64,000 nucleotides of DNA from Clostridia bacterium (GCA_030530315.1 JAUMVG010000005.1:1-64000); one strand, 5' to 3'. Shown: positions 31,514-40,499, numbered from the stretch's first letter. Notes: a model not told the origin generated them from the letters alone. Made by a program: numbers and translations.

Positions 31514-32815
31514 TCAGACGGCGTAGCCGAACAGGCTCGGCAGCCACAGGCTGATCTGGGGGATGAAGGTCAACAGCAGCAGGGTGATCAGCATGCAGAC
31601 ATAGAAGGGCAGCGTCGCCTTGACGACCTTCTCCATGGGCCGCTTGGCCACGGCGGAGCCGATGAACAGCACCGCGCCCACGGGCGGGGTCAGCAGGCCG
31701 ATGCCGCAGTTCAGGACCACCATGATGCCGAACTGGATGGGGCTGATGCCGATGGAGGTGGCTACGGGCAGCAGTATGGGCGTGGCGATCAGGATGATGG
31801 GCGCCATGTCCATGATCATGCCCAGGATGAGCAGGATCAGGTTCAGCAGCAGCGCGATCACGATGGGATTCGAGGACACGCCGGTGATCATCGCGGCGGC
31901 TTTGGCGGGCACGTGCAGGTTGGTCAGGCAGTAGCCGAAGGCGCCGGACAGCGAGATCAGGATCAGCACGATGGCCAGGGTGTCGATGCAGCTCTCCAGC
32001 GCATGCCACACGCCCTTCCAGTTCAGGCCCTTGTAGATGAACACGGAGACCAGCAGCGAGTAGACGACCGCGATGGCGGCGGACTCGGTGGCGGTGAACA
32101 CGCCGCCGACCACGCCCACGATGACGATCAGTATGGCGGCCAGCGCCCAGAAGGAGGTGGCCAGCTGCTTCAGGAATCCCATGAGGGAGAACTTGTCGCC
32201 CTTGGGATAGTTGCGCTTGACGGAGATGATGTAGGAGCCCACCATCAGGCTGAGGGCCAGCAGCGCGCCGGGCAGGTAGCCCGCCATGAACAGCGCGCCC
32301 ACCGAGATGCCGCCGGCGGTGGTGGCGTAGATGACCATGTTGTGGCTGGGCGGCACCAGCAGGCCCTCGCAGGAGGACGTGATGGTGACCGCGGTGGAGA
32401 AGTCGGCGTCATAGCCCTGGTCCACCATCATGGGGATCAGGATGGAGCCCAGGGAGGCGGTGTCGGCGGAGGCGGAGCCGGAGATGCCGCCGAAGAAGTA
32501 GGAGGCCACGATGTTGACCATGGCCAGGCCGCCGCGCATCCAGCCGACCAGGCTGTTCGCCAGCGCGATCAGCTTCTCGGAAATGCCGCCGGAGCCCATC
32601 AGCACGCCCATGGTGATGAAGAAGGGCACGGCCATCAGGGAGAAGGACCACACACCGCGCACCATCTGCATGGGCAGCACGCTCAGGTTCTGGCCCATGC
32701 TCAGCAGGCACAGCGCGGTGGAGATGCCCACGGAGTAGGCAATGGGGAAGCGCAGGAAGACCATGATCAGGAAGCTTCCCAGCAGAATCAGGGTGGAGAG
32801 ATTTTCGCCGCTCAT
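31514..32815 (-). CDS. dctM: TRAP transporter large permease (DctM)
   Basis: 433 aa, about 12 hydrophobic helices. The motifs IPMMVDQGYDADFSTAVTITSSCEGLLVPPSHNMVIYA and PPVGAVLFIGSAVAK are characteristic DctM transport-domain signatures. It carries the Na+-coupled elevator domain. The ATG overlaps the dctQ stop (TAATG), so the two are translationally coupled. Confidence 0.95.
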   Translation of the reverse strand: MSGENLSTLILLGSFLIMVFLRFPIAYSVGISTALCLLSMGQNLSVLPMQMVRGVWSFSLMAVPFFITMGVLMGSGGISEKLIALANSLVGWMRGGLAMVNIVASYFFGGISGSASADTASLGSILIPMMVDQGYDADFSTAVTITSSCEGLLVPPSHNMVIYATTAGGISVGALFMAGYLPGALLALSLMVGSYIISVKRNYPKGDKFSLMGFLKQLATSFWALAAILIVIVGVVGGVFTATESAAIAVVYSLLVSVFIYKGLNWKGVWHALESCIDTLAIVLILISLSGAFGYCLTNLHVPAKAAAMITGVSSNPIVIALLLNLILLILGMIMDMAPIILIATPILLPVATSIGISPIQFGIMVVLNCGIGLLTPPVGAVLFIGSAVAKRPMEKVVKATLPFYVCMLITLLLLTFIPQISLWLPSLFGYAV

Positions 32816-33366
32816 TATGCCTGGGCCTCCTTTCCGTTATTGACGTTGGGGTCGAACAGCTCTTCGATGCGCAGGAAGATCTGCTCCAGCTCGAACAGGA
32901 TCATGCCGATGCCGGCCACCGGCACGGGCATGTACATCCAGATCTGACTCAGCTTGGGCAGCGAAGAGTACTTGGCGAACTTGGCGATGTTGCCAGTGGG
33001 GCTGACGACCTTCGCGCCCTGCACCAGCAGCACGATGCCCAGGATCAGCACGGCGACATCCGCCAGCAGATCCATGCACACCAGCACCTTTTTAGGCAGG
33101 TACTTGTCAAAGGCGGTCATGCGGATGTGGCTGCGCTTGCGGATGGCCAGCGTGGCGGAGAGCACCGCCATGTAGACCATGAAGGTCAGCACGATTTCCT
33201 CGGACCAGTGGGGGTCGGTGATAAAGGGTATGTAGCGCCCCGCCACGGACCAAGAGGTGATGATGATATCCGCGATCAGCAGCAGCTTGCAGATCAGCAG
33301 GATGATCTTGTAAGCCCAGTCATAGACGGGCTTGAGCTTCTCCAGCTTCTGGAAAAAAGCGGGCAT
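32815..33366 (-). CDS. dctQ: TRAP transporter small permease (DctQ)
   Basis: 183 aa, four helices, with the WSEEIVLTFMVYMAVLSATLAIRKRSHIRM block that is the DctQ signature. It forms the scaffold for DctM. It is separated from dctP by a ~350-nt gap containing a long inverted repeat. Confidence 0.93.
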   Translation of the reverse strand: MPAFFQKLEKLKPVYDWAYKIILLICKLLLIADIIITSWSVAGRYIPFITDPHWSEEIVLTFMVYMAVLSATLAIRKRSHIRMTAFDKYLPKKVLVCMDLLADVAVLILGIVLLVQGAKVVSPTGNIAKFAKYSSLPKLSQIWMYMPVPVAGIGMILFELEQIFLRIEELFDPNVNNGKEAQA

Positions 33367-33423
33367 TGGAAAGCCTCCTCGGTGTAATAGGTTTGCGGGA
33401 AAGACGAATGGGTTTGATGGTGC

Positions 33424-33640
33424 GGTAACTTGGAAGTTGTCGGGCTGAGCCCGAGAGTTTAGAGTTTAGAGTTAAGAGTTTAGAGATAGAGTGCTGAAGA
33501 ACGAAGCTATGCTGCTTTCCAAGCAATTCAGGTATCTTCGCGGGAACAACCGTCTTGTATCGCATATGGTTCGTGCGCGGCTGACTTTATCTCAACTCTA
33601 AACTCTTAACTCTCCACTCTCAGACAACTTCCAGGTTACC
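33424..33640. repeat. 217-bp long inverted-repeat element between dctP and dctQ
   Basis: Outer arms GGTAACTTGGAAGTTGTC (33424-33441) and GACAACTTCCAGGTTACC (33623-33640) pair over 18 bp with one G-U. Inner arms are GAGTTTAGAG-rich on the left (33453-33488) and its complement, CTCAACTCTAAACTCTTAAC, on the right (33591-33610). About 100 nt of unpaired centre. No coding capacity; nothing else in the gap 33367-33716. Confidence 0.7.
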
Positions 33641-33716
33641 ACTCAACAAATCGGGAGCGCAGGGGTCAAGCCCTGCGCCCCCGATGGGTCAAACATTGGG
33701 TTTTCCGGTTATGCAA

Positions 33717-34700
33717 TTACTGCAGGGCCAGGATCTGCTCGTAGATGTCCTCCATGCCCGCGATGTTGGCGGTCAGCACGTCCTTGGTGGCTTCCTGCCA
33801 GGGGGTCTTGTCCTCAACCTCGATGATGGTGGCACCCTTCTCGATCAGGGTCTGGGCGGCCTCCTCCTGCTTGGTGGTGACGGACTCCTTGCACACCTGC
33901 ATGGCGTAATCGGCGGCTTCCTGCACCATGGCCTGCTGCTCCTCGGTCAGCTTCGCCAGGGCGGCGTCGGTCACGATCAGCTCGATGGTGCCCAGGGTGT
34001 GGCCGTCCTTCAGCAGGTAGGGAGCGACCTCCTGGAAGGAGTTGGACAGGTAGTTGGTGATGGGCTGCTCGGCGGCATCGACAACGCCGGTCTGCAGCGC
34101 GCTATACAGCTCGCCGAAGGACACGGTGGTGGCGGCGGCGCCCAGGCCGGAGACCATGCCGGTCATGATCGGGTCATCGGAGACGCGGATCTTCAGGCCC
34201 TTCAGGTCCTCGATGGTGTGCGCCTCGTTCTTCAGGAAGAAGTGACGGAAACCCTCTTCGCCGTAGGCCAGGCCGGTCAGCGGCAGGCCGACTTCCTTCG
34301 CCTCGGCCAGGAAGGACTTGGCCAGGTCGCTCTCGACGAAGTTCCAGTAGTGCTCCTCGCTGGTGAACACATAGGGCAGGGTCAGGAAGACGGACTTCTG
34401 AGCGCCGTACTGGTTCAGAGCGAAAGCGGAGATGCGGACCACGTCCACGGAGGTGTCGCCGCCCAGGATGTTGGCCAGGACGGTCTTCTCATCGCCCATG
34501 ACGCCGGAGGCCTGGATGTCCACGACCACTTCGCCGCCGGATAGCTCTTCCAGCTTGGACTTGAAGGCCAGGGCCACGTCGCCGACGACGGTGCCTTCGA
34601 TAGGGTTCACTTCGGCGTAGGTCAAGGTCACTTCGGCCAGCGCGGAAGCGCAGCTCAGCAGCATGACCAGCACAAGAGCGATGCTAAACAGCTTTTTCAT
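33717..34700 (-). CDS. dctP: TRAP transporter solute-binding protein (DctP family)
   Basis: 327 aa. Signal peptide at residues 1-22; although LLSCASA contains a Cys, the context ASALAEV fits signal peptidase I better than a lipobox. The DctP core has LKGLKIRV with the conserved Arg that salt-bridges the substrate carboxylate, and VSFGELYSALQTGVVDAAEQP. First gene of the operon; substrate by context a hexuronate or related sugar acid. AAAGGAGG before the ATG. Being first and followed by a long hairpin element is consistent with higher expression than the permeases. Confidence 0.93.
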   Translation of the reverse strand: MKKLFSIALVLVMLLSCASALAEVTLTYAEVNPIEGTVVGDVALAFKSKLEELSGGEVVVDIQASGVMGDEKTVLANILGGDTSVDVVRISAFALNQYGAQKSVFLTLPYVFTSEEHYWNFVESDLAKSFLAEAKEVGLPLTGLAYGEEGFRHFFLKNEAHTIEDLKGLKIRVSDDPIMTGMVSGLGAAATTVSFGELYSALQTGVVDAAEQPITNYLSNSFQEVAPYLLKDGHTLGTIELIVTDAALAKLTEEQQAMVQEAADYAMQVCKESVTTKQEEAAQTLIEKGATIIEVEDKTPWQEATKDVLTANIAGMEDIYEQILALQ

Positions 34701-34835
34701 TGGGGTTTCCTCCTTTTTTCTATTCCAAACGGATCTCTCCGTTTCGGATTCACAAATTCGACGCCCACATTAACGCATCATACATATTCAACCACATTTT
34801 GCTGTAAAAGTAAAGGGTTTTAACGATTAATTACA

Positions 34836-34864
34836 TTGCAAAAAACATCAAATATTATTATAAT
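34836..34864 (+). promoter_or_regulatory. sigma-A promoter of the AraC regulator
   Basis: TTGCAA (34836-34841), 17-nt spacer, TATAAT (34859-34864). The shared divergent region 34701-34907 also contains, on the minus strand, TATGTA/TATGAT boxes (~34770-34785) with TTTACA upstream, a weak candidate for the dctP promoter. Confidence 0.7.
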
Positions 34865-34907
34865 ACCCTTGAAGGTAAAAAGCAAGCGTTGAGGGGAGGC
34901 GAGGCGA

Positions 34908-35801
34908 ATGGCGCAGATACTGCTCAACCCCTTTGATCACCGGCAGACCATGCGGCGGGAGAACTATGAAATCTTTCATTATAATAATCCCGAGACCTGC
35001 ACCTGCCCGCCCCACCAGCACGACTTCTACGAGCTGTTCTGCCTGTTGGACGACAGCCTGGACTACATCGTCGAGGGCCTGCGCTACACCATGAAGCCCG
35101 GAAGCATCATATTGATTGCACCGGGGCAGCTGCACCGCGCGGACGTGCCCGGCCCGGTGCGCAGCATCGACCGCTTCGTGCTGTGGCTGAGCGCGGAGTA
35201 CGTGCGCGCGCTGACGGGTCCGCTGCCCCACTTCCGCTACACGCTGCTGGGGGACATGACCGGCCGAAACCTGATCCAACCCGATGACGACACCGGCGCG
35301 ATGATGCGCCAGCTGCTGTTTGCCCTCCAGCGGGAAGACGTGCGGGACGACGCCGAAAGCGCGCTGCTGAGCCGCAGCATCGTGACGCAGCTGCTGATCC
35401 ACTGCAGCCGCTGCGTCACCCGGGCGCCGGAGACGCTGCCCCGCCGGGCAGAGCTGCGCTACCACGAGATCATGCGGGTGTACGGATATATCCTCACCCA
35501 CCTCCGGGAGGATCTGAGCGTGGCGGGGCTGGCGGAGATGTTCTTCATGGACAAGAACACCCTGACCCGCCAGTTCAAGCGGCTGGTGGGCGTGACGCCC
35601 GGGGAGTGCATCCGCCGCAACCGGCTGGAGGCCGCCCACCAGTTGATCCTCTCCGGCGTGACGATGCAGCAGGCCTGCGCGGAGTGCGGCTTTTCGGACT
35701 ACAGCGCGTTCTACCGGGCCTTCCGGGCCGCCTATGGCGTCAGTCCCAGCGCCGTCGCCGCTTCGGAGGCGGACGACCGCGGCGGGGCGGCGGTGGGATG
35801 A
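34908..35801 (+). CDS. AraC-family regulator of the uronate operon
   Basis: 297 aa. N-terminal cupin-type sensor (HQHDFYELFCLLDDSLDYIVEG; MKPGSIILIAPGQLHR) and C-terminal double HTH (LSVAGLAEMFFMDKNTLTRQFKRLVGVTPGE and TMQQACAECGFSDYSAFYRAFRAAYGVSPS). Divergent from dctP with a 207-nt shared intergenic region; it most likely activates the operon when it binds a uronate, which is inference. UxuR/ExuR-type GntR regulators are absent from the window. Confidence 0.9.
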   Translation: MAQILLNPFDHRQTMRRENYEIFHYNNPETCTCPPHQHDFYELFCLLDDSLDYIVEGLRYTMKPGSIILIAPGQLHRADVPGPVRSIDRFVLWLSAEYVRALTGPLPHFRYTLLGDMTGRNLIQPDDDTGAMMRQLLFALQREDVRDDAESALLSRSIVTQLLIHCSRCVTRAPETLPRRAELRYHEIMRVYGYILTHLREDLSVAGLAEMFFMDKNTLTRQFKRLVGVTPGECIRRNRLEAAHQLILSGVTMQQACAECGFSDYSAFYRAFRAAYGVSPSAVAASEADDRGGAAVG

Positions 35802-35831
35802 CGCAATAATCAATGGGGGAGGTTGCTTCAA

Positions 35832-36359
35832 ATGAGCGCCAAGGAGATCACCATTCCCGTCCGGCTGGACGGCAGGACCTTCAAGAAATTCAGCCGCTTT
35901 GACATGTTCCGGCTGCGCCGCCGCTGGGTTCGGCCCGTGGTGTTCGCGCTGATCCTGCTGGCCTTCGCCGCGGTGGCGCTGCTCTCCCGGAAGCCCCAGG
36001 CGGGGCTGATCGCCGCTGTGCTGCTGGTGGTGGGCATGGGACTGCCCCTGGTGTACTTCGGCACGTTCTTCGCCCAGGTGAACCTCCAGGCAGTCCAGCG
36101 GGGACTGGACCGCCCGAAGCGGGTGTACACCGTCCGGCTGGACTTCGACGGCGTCCACGTGACCAACGACCAGAAGAAGGAATCCCCGCTGTCCGTGGCC
36201 TGGAAGGACGTGCAGGCCGCGTTTCACGTCAAGGGCTGCGTGTACCTGTACATCAGCCCCGTTCAGGCCTTCCTGCTCCCGGACGGCCAGGCGAATGTGC
36301 CGGACGATGAGGTGCGGGACTACCTGAAGGCGCACATGGGCGAAAAGTGCCGCTTCTGA
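35832..36359 (+). CDS. two-helix membrane protein, YcxB-like
   Basis: 175 aa from the ATG at 35832 (GGGGGAGG ~10 nt upstream). Two hydrophobic helices near residues 38-55 and 60-78, then a C-terminal soluble domain, VRLDFDGVHVTNDQ...VAWKDVQAAFHVKGCVYLYISPVQAFLLPDG, which resembles the YcxB-like C-terminal domain (PF14317). Function unknown. It begins ~30 nt after the AraC gene and could share its transcript; a terminator follows. Confidence 0.65.
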   Translation: MSAKEITIPVRLDGRTFKKFSRFDMFRLRRRWVRPVVFALILLAFAAVALLSRKPQAGLIAAVLLVVGMGLPLVYFGTFFAQVNLQAVQRGLDRPKRVYTVRLDFDGVHVTNDQKKESPLSVAWKDVQAAFHVKGCVYLYISPVQAFLLPDGQANVPDDEVRDYLKAHMGEKCRF

Positions 36360-36380
36360 AACGAAAAGAGATAATGATTT

Positions 36381-36414
36381 GAGGCGTGGCCGCATCGGCC
36401 GCGCCTCAAGTTTT
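36381..36414. terminator. bidirectional intrinsic terminator
   Basis: GAGGCG-T-GGCCG-CAT-CGGCCGCGCCTC stem, then AAGTTTTAAAA; lies between the convergent YcxB-like and ZIP genes. Confidence 0.8.
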
Positions 36415-36441
36415 AAAACCTCCGTTTTTCGATCATTGAAC

Positions 36442-37224
36442 CTATCCCAGCGCGCAGTCCAGCGCCATCATCACCGTGAAGCCCAGGGCGAACATCAGCG
36501 TGCCCAGGTTGGAGTGGGCGCCGGCCTGGGTCTCGGGGATCAACTCCTCCACCACCACGTAGATCATGGCTCCCGCGGCGAAGGAGAGCATATAGGGCAT
36601 GGCGGGCACCAGCAGGGCGGAGAACCAGATCGTCAGCAGCGCGCCAAGGGGCTCCACCGCGCCGGAGAGCACGCCGTAGAAGAAGGATTTCCCTCTGCTC
36701 TGGCCCTCGGCCCGCAGCGGCATGGAGATGATCGCGCCCTCCGGGAAGTTCTGGATGGCGATGCCCAGGGCCAGCGCCATCGCCCCGGCGGCGGAGATGC
36801 CGGCGCTGCCCCGCAGCAGGCCCGCGTACACCACGCCCACGGCCATGCCCTCCGGCAGGTTGTGGATCGTCACCGCCAGCACCAGCTTCGCCACCCGGCC
36901 CAGCGGGCTCATGGGGCCCTCGGCCTCGTCGCTGCCCGCATGCAGGTGGGGGATGGTCTTGTCCAGCAGCAGCAGGAACAGTATGCCGATCCAGAAGCCC
37001 ACCGCCGCGGGAACGAAGGCCAGGGCCTCCATGGGCTCGCTCTGCTCGATGGCGGGGATGATCAGGCTCCAGATCGAGGCCGCCACCATGACGCCCGCCG
37101 CGAAGCCCGTCAGTGCCCGCTGCAGCAGCGGGTTCAGCCTGCCCCGCATGAAGAATACGCACGCCGCGCCCAGCGATGTGCCCAGGAAGGGGACCAGTAT
37201 GCCCCGAACGACTTCCATATTCAC
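36442..37224 (-). CDS. ZIP-family divalent metal transporter
   Basis: 260 aa, about eight helices. TM4 has VLAVTIHNLPEGMAVGV (HNLPEG) and TM5 has the NFPEGAIIS motif, the binuclear metal site of ZIP proteins; a His loop (HLHAGSDEAEG) lies between TM3 and TM4. Likely imports Zn2+ or a similar metal (GufA/ZupT group). GGAGG precedes the ATG; a TATAAT box lies upstream on the minus strand near 37256-37261. Confidence 0.88.
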   Translation of the reverse strand: MNMEVVRGILVPFLGTSLGAACVFFMRGRLNPLLQRALTGFAAGVMVAASIWSLIIPAIEQSEPMEALAFVPAAVGFWIGILFLLLLDKTIPHLHAGSDEAEGPMSPLGRVAKLVLAVTIHNLPEGMAVGVVYAGLLRGSAGISAAGAMALALGIAIQNFPEGAIISMPLRAEGQSRGKSFFYGVLSGAVEPLGALLTIWFSALLVPAMPYMLSFAAGAMIYVVVEELIPETQAGAHSNLGTLMFALGFTVMMALDCALG

Positions 37225-37715
37225 GTTGAAACCTCCCTTGGTTTGTTCAGGCAGATTATACTAATCCCTGACTAAAACAAGACATTTCAGCGGATCTTTT
37301 CCGCGTTGGCGGTGTTGAAGCCCCTTGACTTTTACGCACCGCCGCTGTTCCGCTCTGCGGAAGCGGCGGCAGCGCCGCGTGAATCCTTCGGATTCCGACG
37401 CGGGCTGGTCGCGCCTGCCTCTGGCAGTGGCGCGACTGCTATGCGCCAGCAAGCCTGCGGGGCTTCGCCTTGCCAACGCAAAAAAGTCCTCGCTGATTCA
37501 GTCTCATTTTATTCAGGTCTTAGTATTATAGCATACAATAGAAGTTAGATATAGCTAACTTATGTTAAATCACGCGAGTCCTCCCGGGCATACTATGCCT
37601 TCGGCAGCGCCGGGGTGAGGATGGCAAAATATTGGGAAACGCGCGCCGGTTCTGCAAATGATAACCTTTACTTTGTCGACTTTCAACAAAAATGGCCGGG
37701 AATAGCATTTTGCAG
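37225..37715. other. non-coding stretch with GC-rich inverted repeats
   Basis: I find no convincing gene in this ~490-nt interval. It contains short GC-rich inverted repeats (for example GCCGCTGTTCCGC / GCGGAAGCGGC near 37341-37370, and CTATGCC-TTCGGCA near 37593-37610) and an AT-rich patch near 37520-37570. It could be a degraded repeat cluster. Confidence 0.4.
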
Positions 37716-37802
37716 TTGACATAATCGCCGAAAATGTAATAAAATGTATTTGCACCGCGGAAGCGCCGCGGCTGAAACCGTCACAGTATGCCTTCGGGCA
37801 TA
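37716..37802 (+). promoter_or_regulatory. promoter and UUCG hairpin leader of the sugar ABC operon
   Basis: TTGACA (37716-37721), 18-nt spacer, TAAAAT (37740-37745). A perfect TATGCC-TTCG-GGCATA hairpin (37787-37802) ends 6 nt before the AAAGGAGG ribosome site and could stabilise the mRNA 5' end or modulate translation. Confidence 0.65.
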
Positions 37803-37823
37803 TAATAAAGGAGGAATAATCTT

Positions 37824-38738
37824 ATGAAGAAGCTGCTCGCAATCGTTCTCGTGATGATGCTGGTGCTCTCCGGCGCCGCCATGGCGGAGGGCAAGCTGGG
37901 CTTCCTGCCCCCGGCCATGACCAGCCCCTTCTACGCCAGCTGCATCGAGGGCGCGACGCCCGTCGCCGACGCTCTGGGCTATGAGCTGGTGATCATGGCG
38001 CCTGAATCCGAGGACGACTACGCCACCCAGACCTCCATGATGGAGGACTTCATCACCCAGGGTGTCGCCGGCATCGCCGTCTGCGGCATCAACCTGGACG
38101 CGCTGATCCCCGCCATCAAGAAGGCCAATGAGGCCGGCGTGCCGGTGGTCATGTTCAACACCATCACCGAGCTCGAGGGCGTGGATGTGTACGCCTACTC
38201 CGGCTACAACCAGTACAACGGCGGCGCCAAGATCGCCGACTGGGTGAACGAGAAGACCGGCGGCGAGGCCGTGGTGGCCATCATCGAGGGCCTGCCCTCT
38301 GACTACACCACCCAGCGCATGGGCGGCTTCGTGGACAAGGCCGCCGAGGCCTATCCGGGCATCACCGTCGTGGCTTCCCAGCCGGGCGACTGGGTGCGTG
38401 AGAAGGGCATGAACGCCGCCATGGATATGATCCAGGCCCATCCCGAGATCAACGTGATCTACGGCCTGTCCGATGAGATGGCTCTGGGCGCCGTGCAGGC
38501 GTGCAAGCAGCTGAACCGCGACGACATCATCTGCGTGGGCTTGGACGGCAACCCCAATGCCAAGGAGTCCGTGAAGGCCGGCGAGCTGGACGGCACGCTG
38601 GACTGCGGCCCCGTGGCCATCGGCGCGAACGCCATCAAGGCTCTGGCCGACGCCATCGACGGCGTGGAGCGCGATGAGAAGGTCATCGAGGCTGAGACCA
38701 CCGTCGTGGACATCGACAACGTGGATCAGTTCCTGTAA
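37824..38738 (+). CDS. sugar ABC transporter substrate-binding protein (RbsB/type I)
   Basis: 304 aa. Signal peptide at residues 1-21 (GAAMA cleavage) without lipobox, which is odd for a Gram-positive ABC binding protein that should be membrane-tethered. The Peripla_BP_4 fold is clear: FLPPAMTSPFYASCIEGA, QGVAGIAVCGINLDALIPAIKKANEAGVPVVMFN, ICVGLDGNPNAKESVKAGELDGTLDCGP. Likely binds a pentose, hexose or inositol. The first gene of an RbsB-A-C operon; a hairpin and tandem repeats separate it from the ATPase gene. Confidence 0.9.
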   Translation: MKKLLAIVLVMMLVLSGAAMAEGKLGFLPPAMTSPFYASCIEGATPVADALGYELVIMAPESEDDYATQTSMMEDFITQGVAGIAVCGINLDALIPAIKKANEAGVPVVMFNTITELEGVDVYAYSGYNQYNGGAKIADWVNEKTGGEAVVAIIEGLPSDYTTQRMGGFVDKAAEAYPGITVVASQPGDWVREKGMNAAMDMIQAHPEINVIYGLSDEMALGAVQACKQLNRDDIICVGLDGNPNAKESVKAGELDGTLDCGPVAIGANAIKALADAIDGVERDEKVIEAETTVVDIDNVDQFL

Positions 38739-38762
38739 TCCGCGGATCGGAACAAAAACCGT

Positions 38763-38788
38763 GCGGCGGCGCGTTCGCGCCGCCGCAT
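38763..38788 (+). terminator. GC-rich hairpin after the binding-protein gene (likely attenuator)
   Basis: TGCGGCGGCGCG-TTCG-CGCCGCCGCA stem followed by TTTCCTTG. It probably ends many transcripts so that the binding protein is made in excess over the ATPase and permease. Confidence 0.65.
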
Positions 38789-38792
38789 TTCC

Positions 38793-38938
38793 TTGAAATG
38801 CGCGTGATTGGGAAACGGAACGTTTTCCGGGTCGGCGGGTTCCAAAGGAACACGTCGACAATCATTGAAAATGCGCGTGATTAGGAAAACGGAACGTTTT
38901 CCGGGTCGGCGGGTTCCAAAGGAGCACGTCGACAATCA
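38793..38938 (+). repeat. palindromic repeat, family A (tandem copies 3 and 4)
   Basis: Two direct repeats of 72 and 74 bp: TTGAAAATGCGCGTGATT, then AGGAAAACG-GAA-CGTTTTCC, then GGGTCGGCGGGTTCC, AAAGGAACACGTCGACAATCA. They differ at a few positions only, so the duplication is recent. The second copy ends next to the ABC ATPase ribosome site. Confidence 0.85.
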
Positions 38939-38974
38939 TTGAATAACCAAATCCATACAGGGGGTGAACCACCG

Positions 38975-40477
38975 GTGGCAGAATTCCTCGAAATGCGCGG
39001 CATCGTCAAGACGTTTCCCGGCGTGCTGGCGCTGGACCACGTCAACCTGTCCGTGCGAAAGGGCGAGGTGCACGCGCTGCTGGGCGAGAACGGCGCGGGC
39101 AAGTCGACCCTGATGAAGATCCTCTCCGGAGCCTACCAGAAGGACGAGGGCGAGATCTTCTTCGACGGGCAAAAGGTTGAAATCAACTCCGCCCAGGACG
39201 CCCAGGCGCTGAACATCTCCACCATCTACCAGGAGTTGAACCTGACCGAGCAGCTGACGGTGGCCGAAAACATTTTTATGGGCCGCCAGCTGATGAAAAA
39301 CCGCTTCCAGGTGGACTGGCGCAGGATGTACGACGAGGCGCAGAAGCTGCTGGACGAGCTGGGCGTAGCCGTGAACGCCCACCAGCTGGTGCGCGATTTG
39401 GGCGTGGCCCAAAAGCAGATGGTGGAGGTGGCCAAGGCGCTGAGCATCAACTCCAAGGTGCTGATTTTGGATGAGCCCACCGCGCCGCTGACCAACCGCG
39501 AGATCGATACGCTGTTCGATACCATACGGATGCTCAAGGCCCGGGGCGTCTCCATGATCTACATTTCCCACAGGCTGGAGGAGGTCATGGAAATCTGCGA
39601 CCGCGCCACGATCATGCGCGACGGCACGAACGTCACCGCGCTGAACGTGGCCGATACCAACCTGGACGAGATCATACGCTACATGGTGGGCCGCGAGCTG
39701 AAGGAGAAGTTCCCGAAGATCCACCTGGAGCCCGGCGCGGAGCGGCTGCGCGTGGAGAACATCCAGGCGGGCAAGCAGGTGCGCGGGGTGTCGCTGTCCG
39801 CAAGGGGCGGCGAGATACTGGGCATCGCGGGCCTGGTGGGCGCGGGCCGCACCGAGACCGCCAGGGCCATCTTCGGCATGGACCCGAAGGAATCCGGCGA
39901 GATCTACGTGGACGGCCAGAAGGTGACCATCGAGCAGCCCCTGGACGCCATCAGGGCCGGCATCGGCTTCGTCACCGAGGACCGCAAGGGCGAGGGCCTG
40001 GTGCTGCCGCTGCCCATCAGCCAGAACATGACGCTGGCCACGCTGGACAAGTTCGGCTCGGCGCTGCACCTGAGCCTCTCCCAGGAGAGGAGCACCGTCA
40101 ACGAGTACATCGACAAGCTGAACATCAAGACGCCCTCGCCCCAGCAGCTGGCGCGCAACCTCTCCGGCGGCAACCAGCAGAAGGTGGTGCTGGCGAAGTG
40201 GCTGCTGAGCGATTCCAAGGTCATCATATTCGACGAGCCCACGCGGGGCATCGACGTCGGCGCGAAGATCGAGGTGTACAACATCATCAACAGCCTGATC
40301 CGCTCGGGCGTGGCGGTGATCATGATCTCCTCGGAGCTGCCTGAGATCCTGGGCATGTCCGACCGCGTGGCCGTGATGCACCAGGGCGAGATCACCGGCG
40401 TGTTTGACAACGACGGCACGCTGACCCAGGAGAAGATACTCTATTACGCCACCGGCGGCGAGAAGCACACCGCATAG
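38975..40477 (+). CDS. sugar ABC transporter ATPase (RbsA/MglA type, two ATPase domains)
   Basis: 500 aa from a GTG start (AGGGGGTG upstream), the standard length. The first domain has the Walker A GENGAGKST and Walker B ILDEPTAPL; the second has the degenerate P-loop GLVGAGRTE, the signature LSGGNQQKV and IFDEPTRGIDVGA. This fused, asymmetric ATPase powers CUT2-type sugar import. A TTG at 38939 in frame is a weaker start. The operon continues to the permease after 22 nt. Confidence 0.95.
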   Translation: MAEFLEMRGIVKTFPGVLALDHVNLSVRKGEVHALLGENGAGKSTLMKILSGAYQKDEGEIFFDGQKVEINSAQDAQALNISTIYQELNLTEQLTVAENIFMGRQLMKNRFQVDWRRMYDEAQKLLDELGVAVNAHQLVRDLGVAQKQMVEVAKALSINSKVLILDEPTAPLTNREIDTLFDTIRMLKARGVSMIYISHRLEEVMEICDRATIMRDGTNVTALNVADTNLDEIIRYMVGRELKEKFPKIHLEPGAERLRVENIQAGKQVRGVSLSARGGEILGIAGLVGAGRTETARAIFGMDPKESGEIYVDGQKVTIEQPLDAIRAGIGFVTEDRKGEGLVLPLPISQNMTLATLDKFGSALHLSLSQERSTVNEYIDKLNIKTPSPQQLARNLSGGNQQKVVLAKWLLSDSKVIIFDEPTRGIDVGAKIEVYNIINSLIRSGVAVIMISSELPEILGMSDRVAVMHQGEITGVFDNDGTLTQEKILYYATGGEKHTA

Positions 40478-40499
40478 GCGATTGAAATGAGGGATAAAA

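Noticed and set aside
37306..37560. Short open frames upstream of the sugar ABC operon
   Set aside because: They overlap one another in different frames, have no ribosome site and consist of repeat-derived GC-rich sequence.
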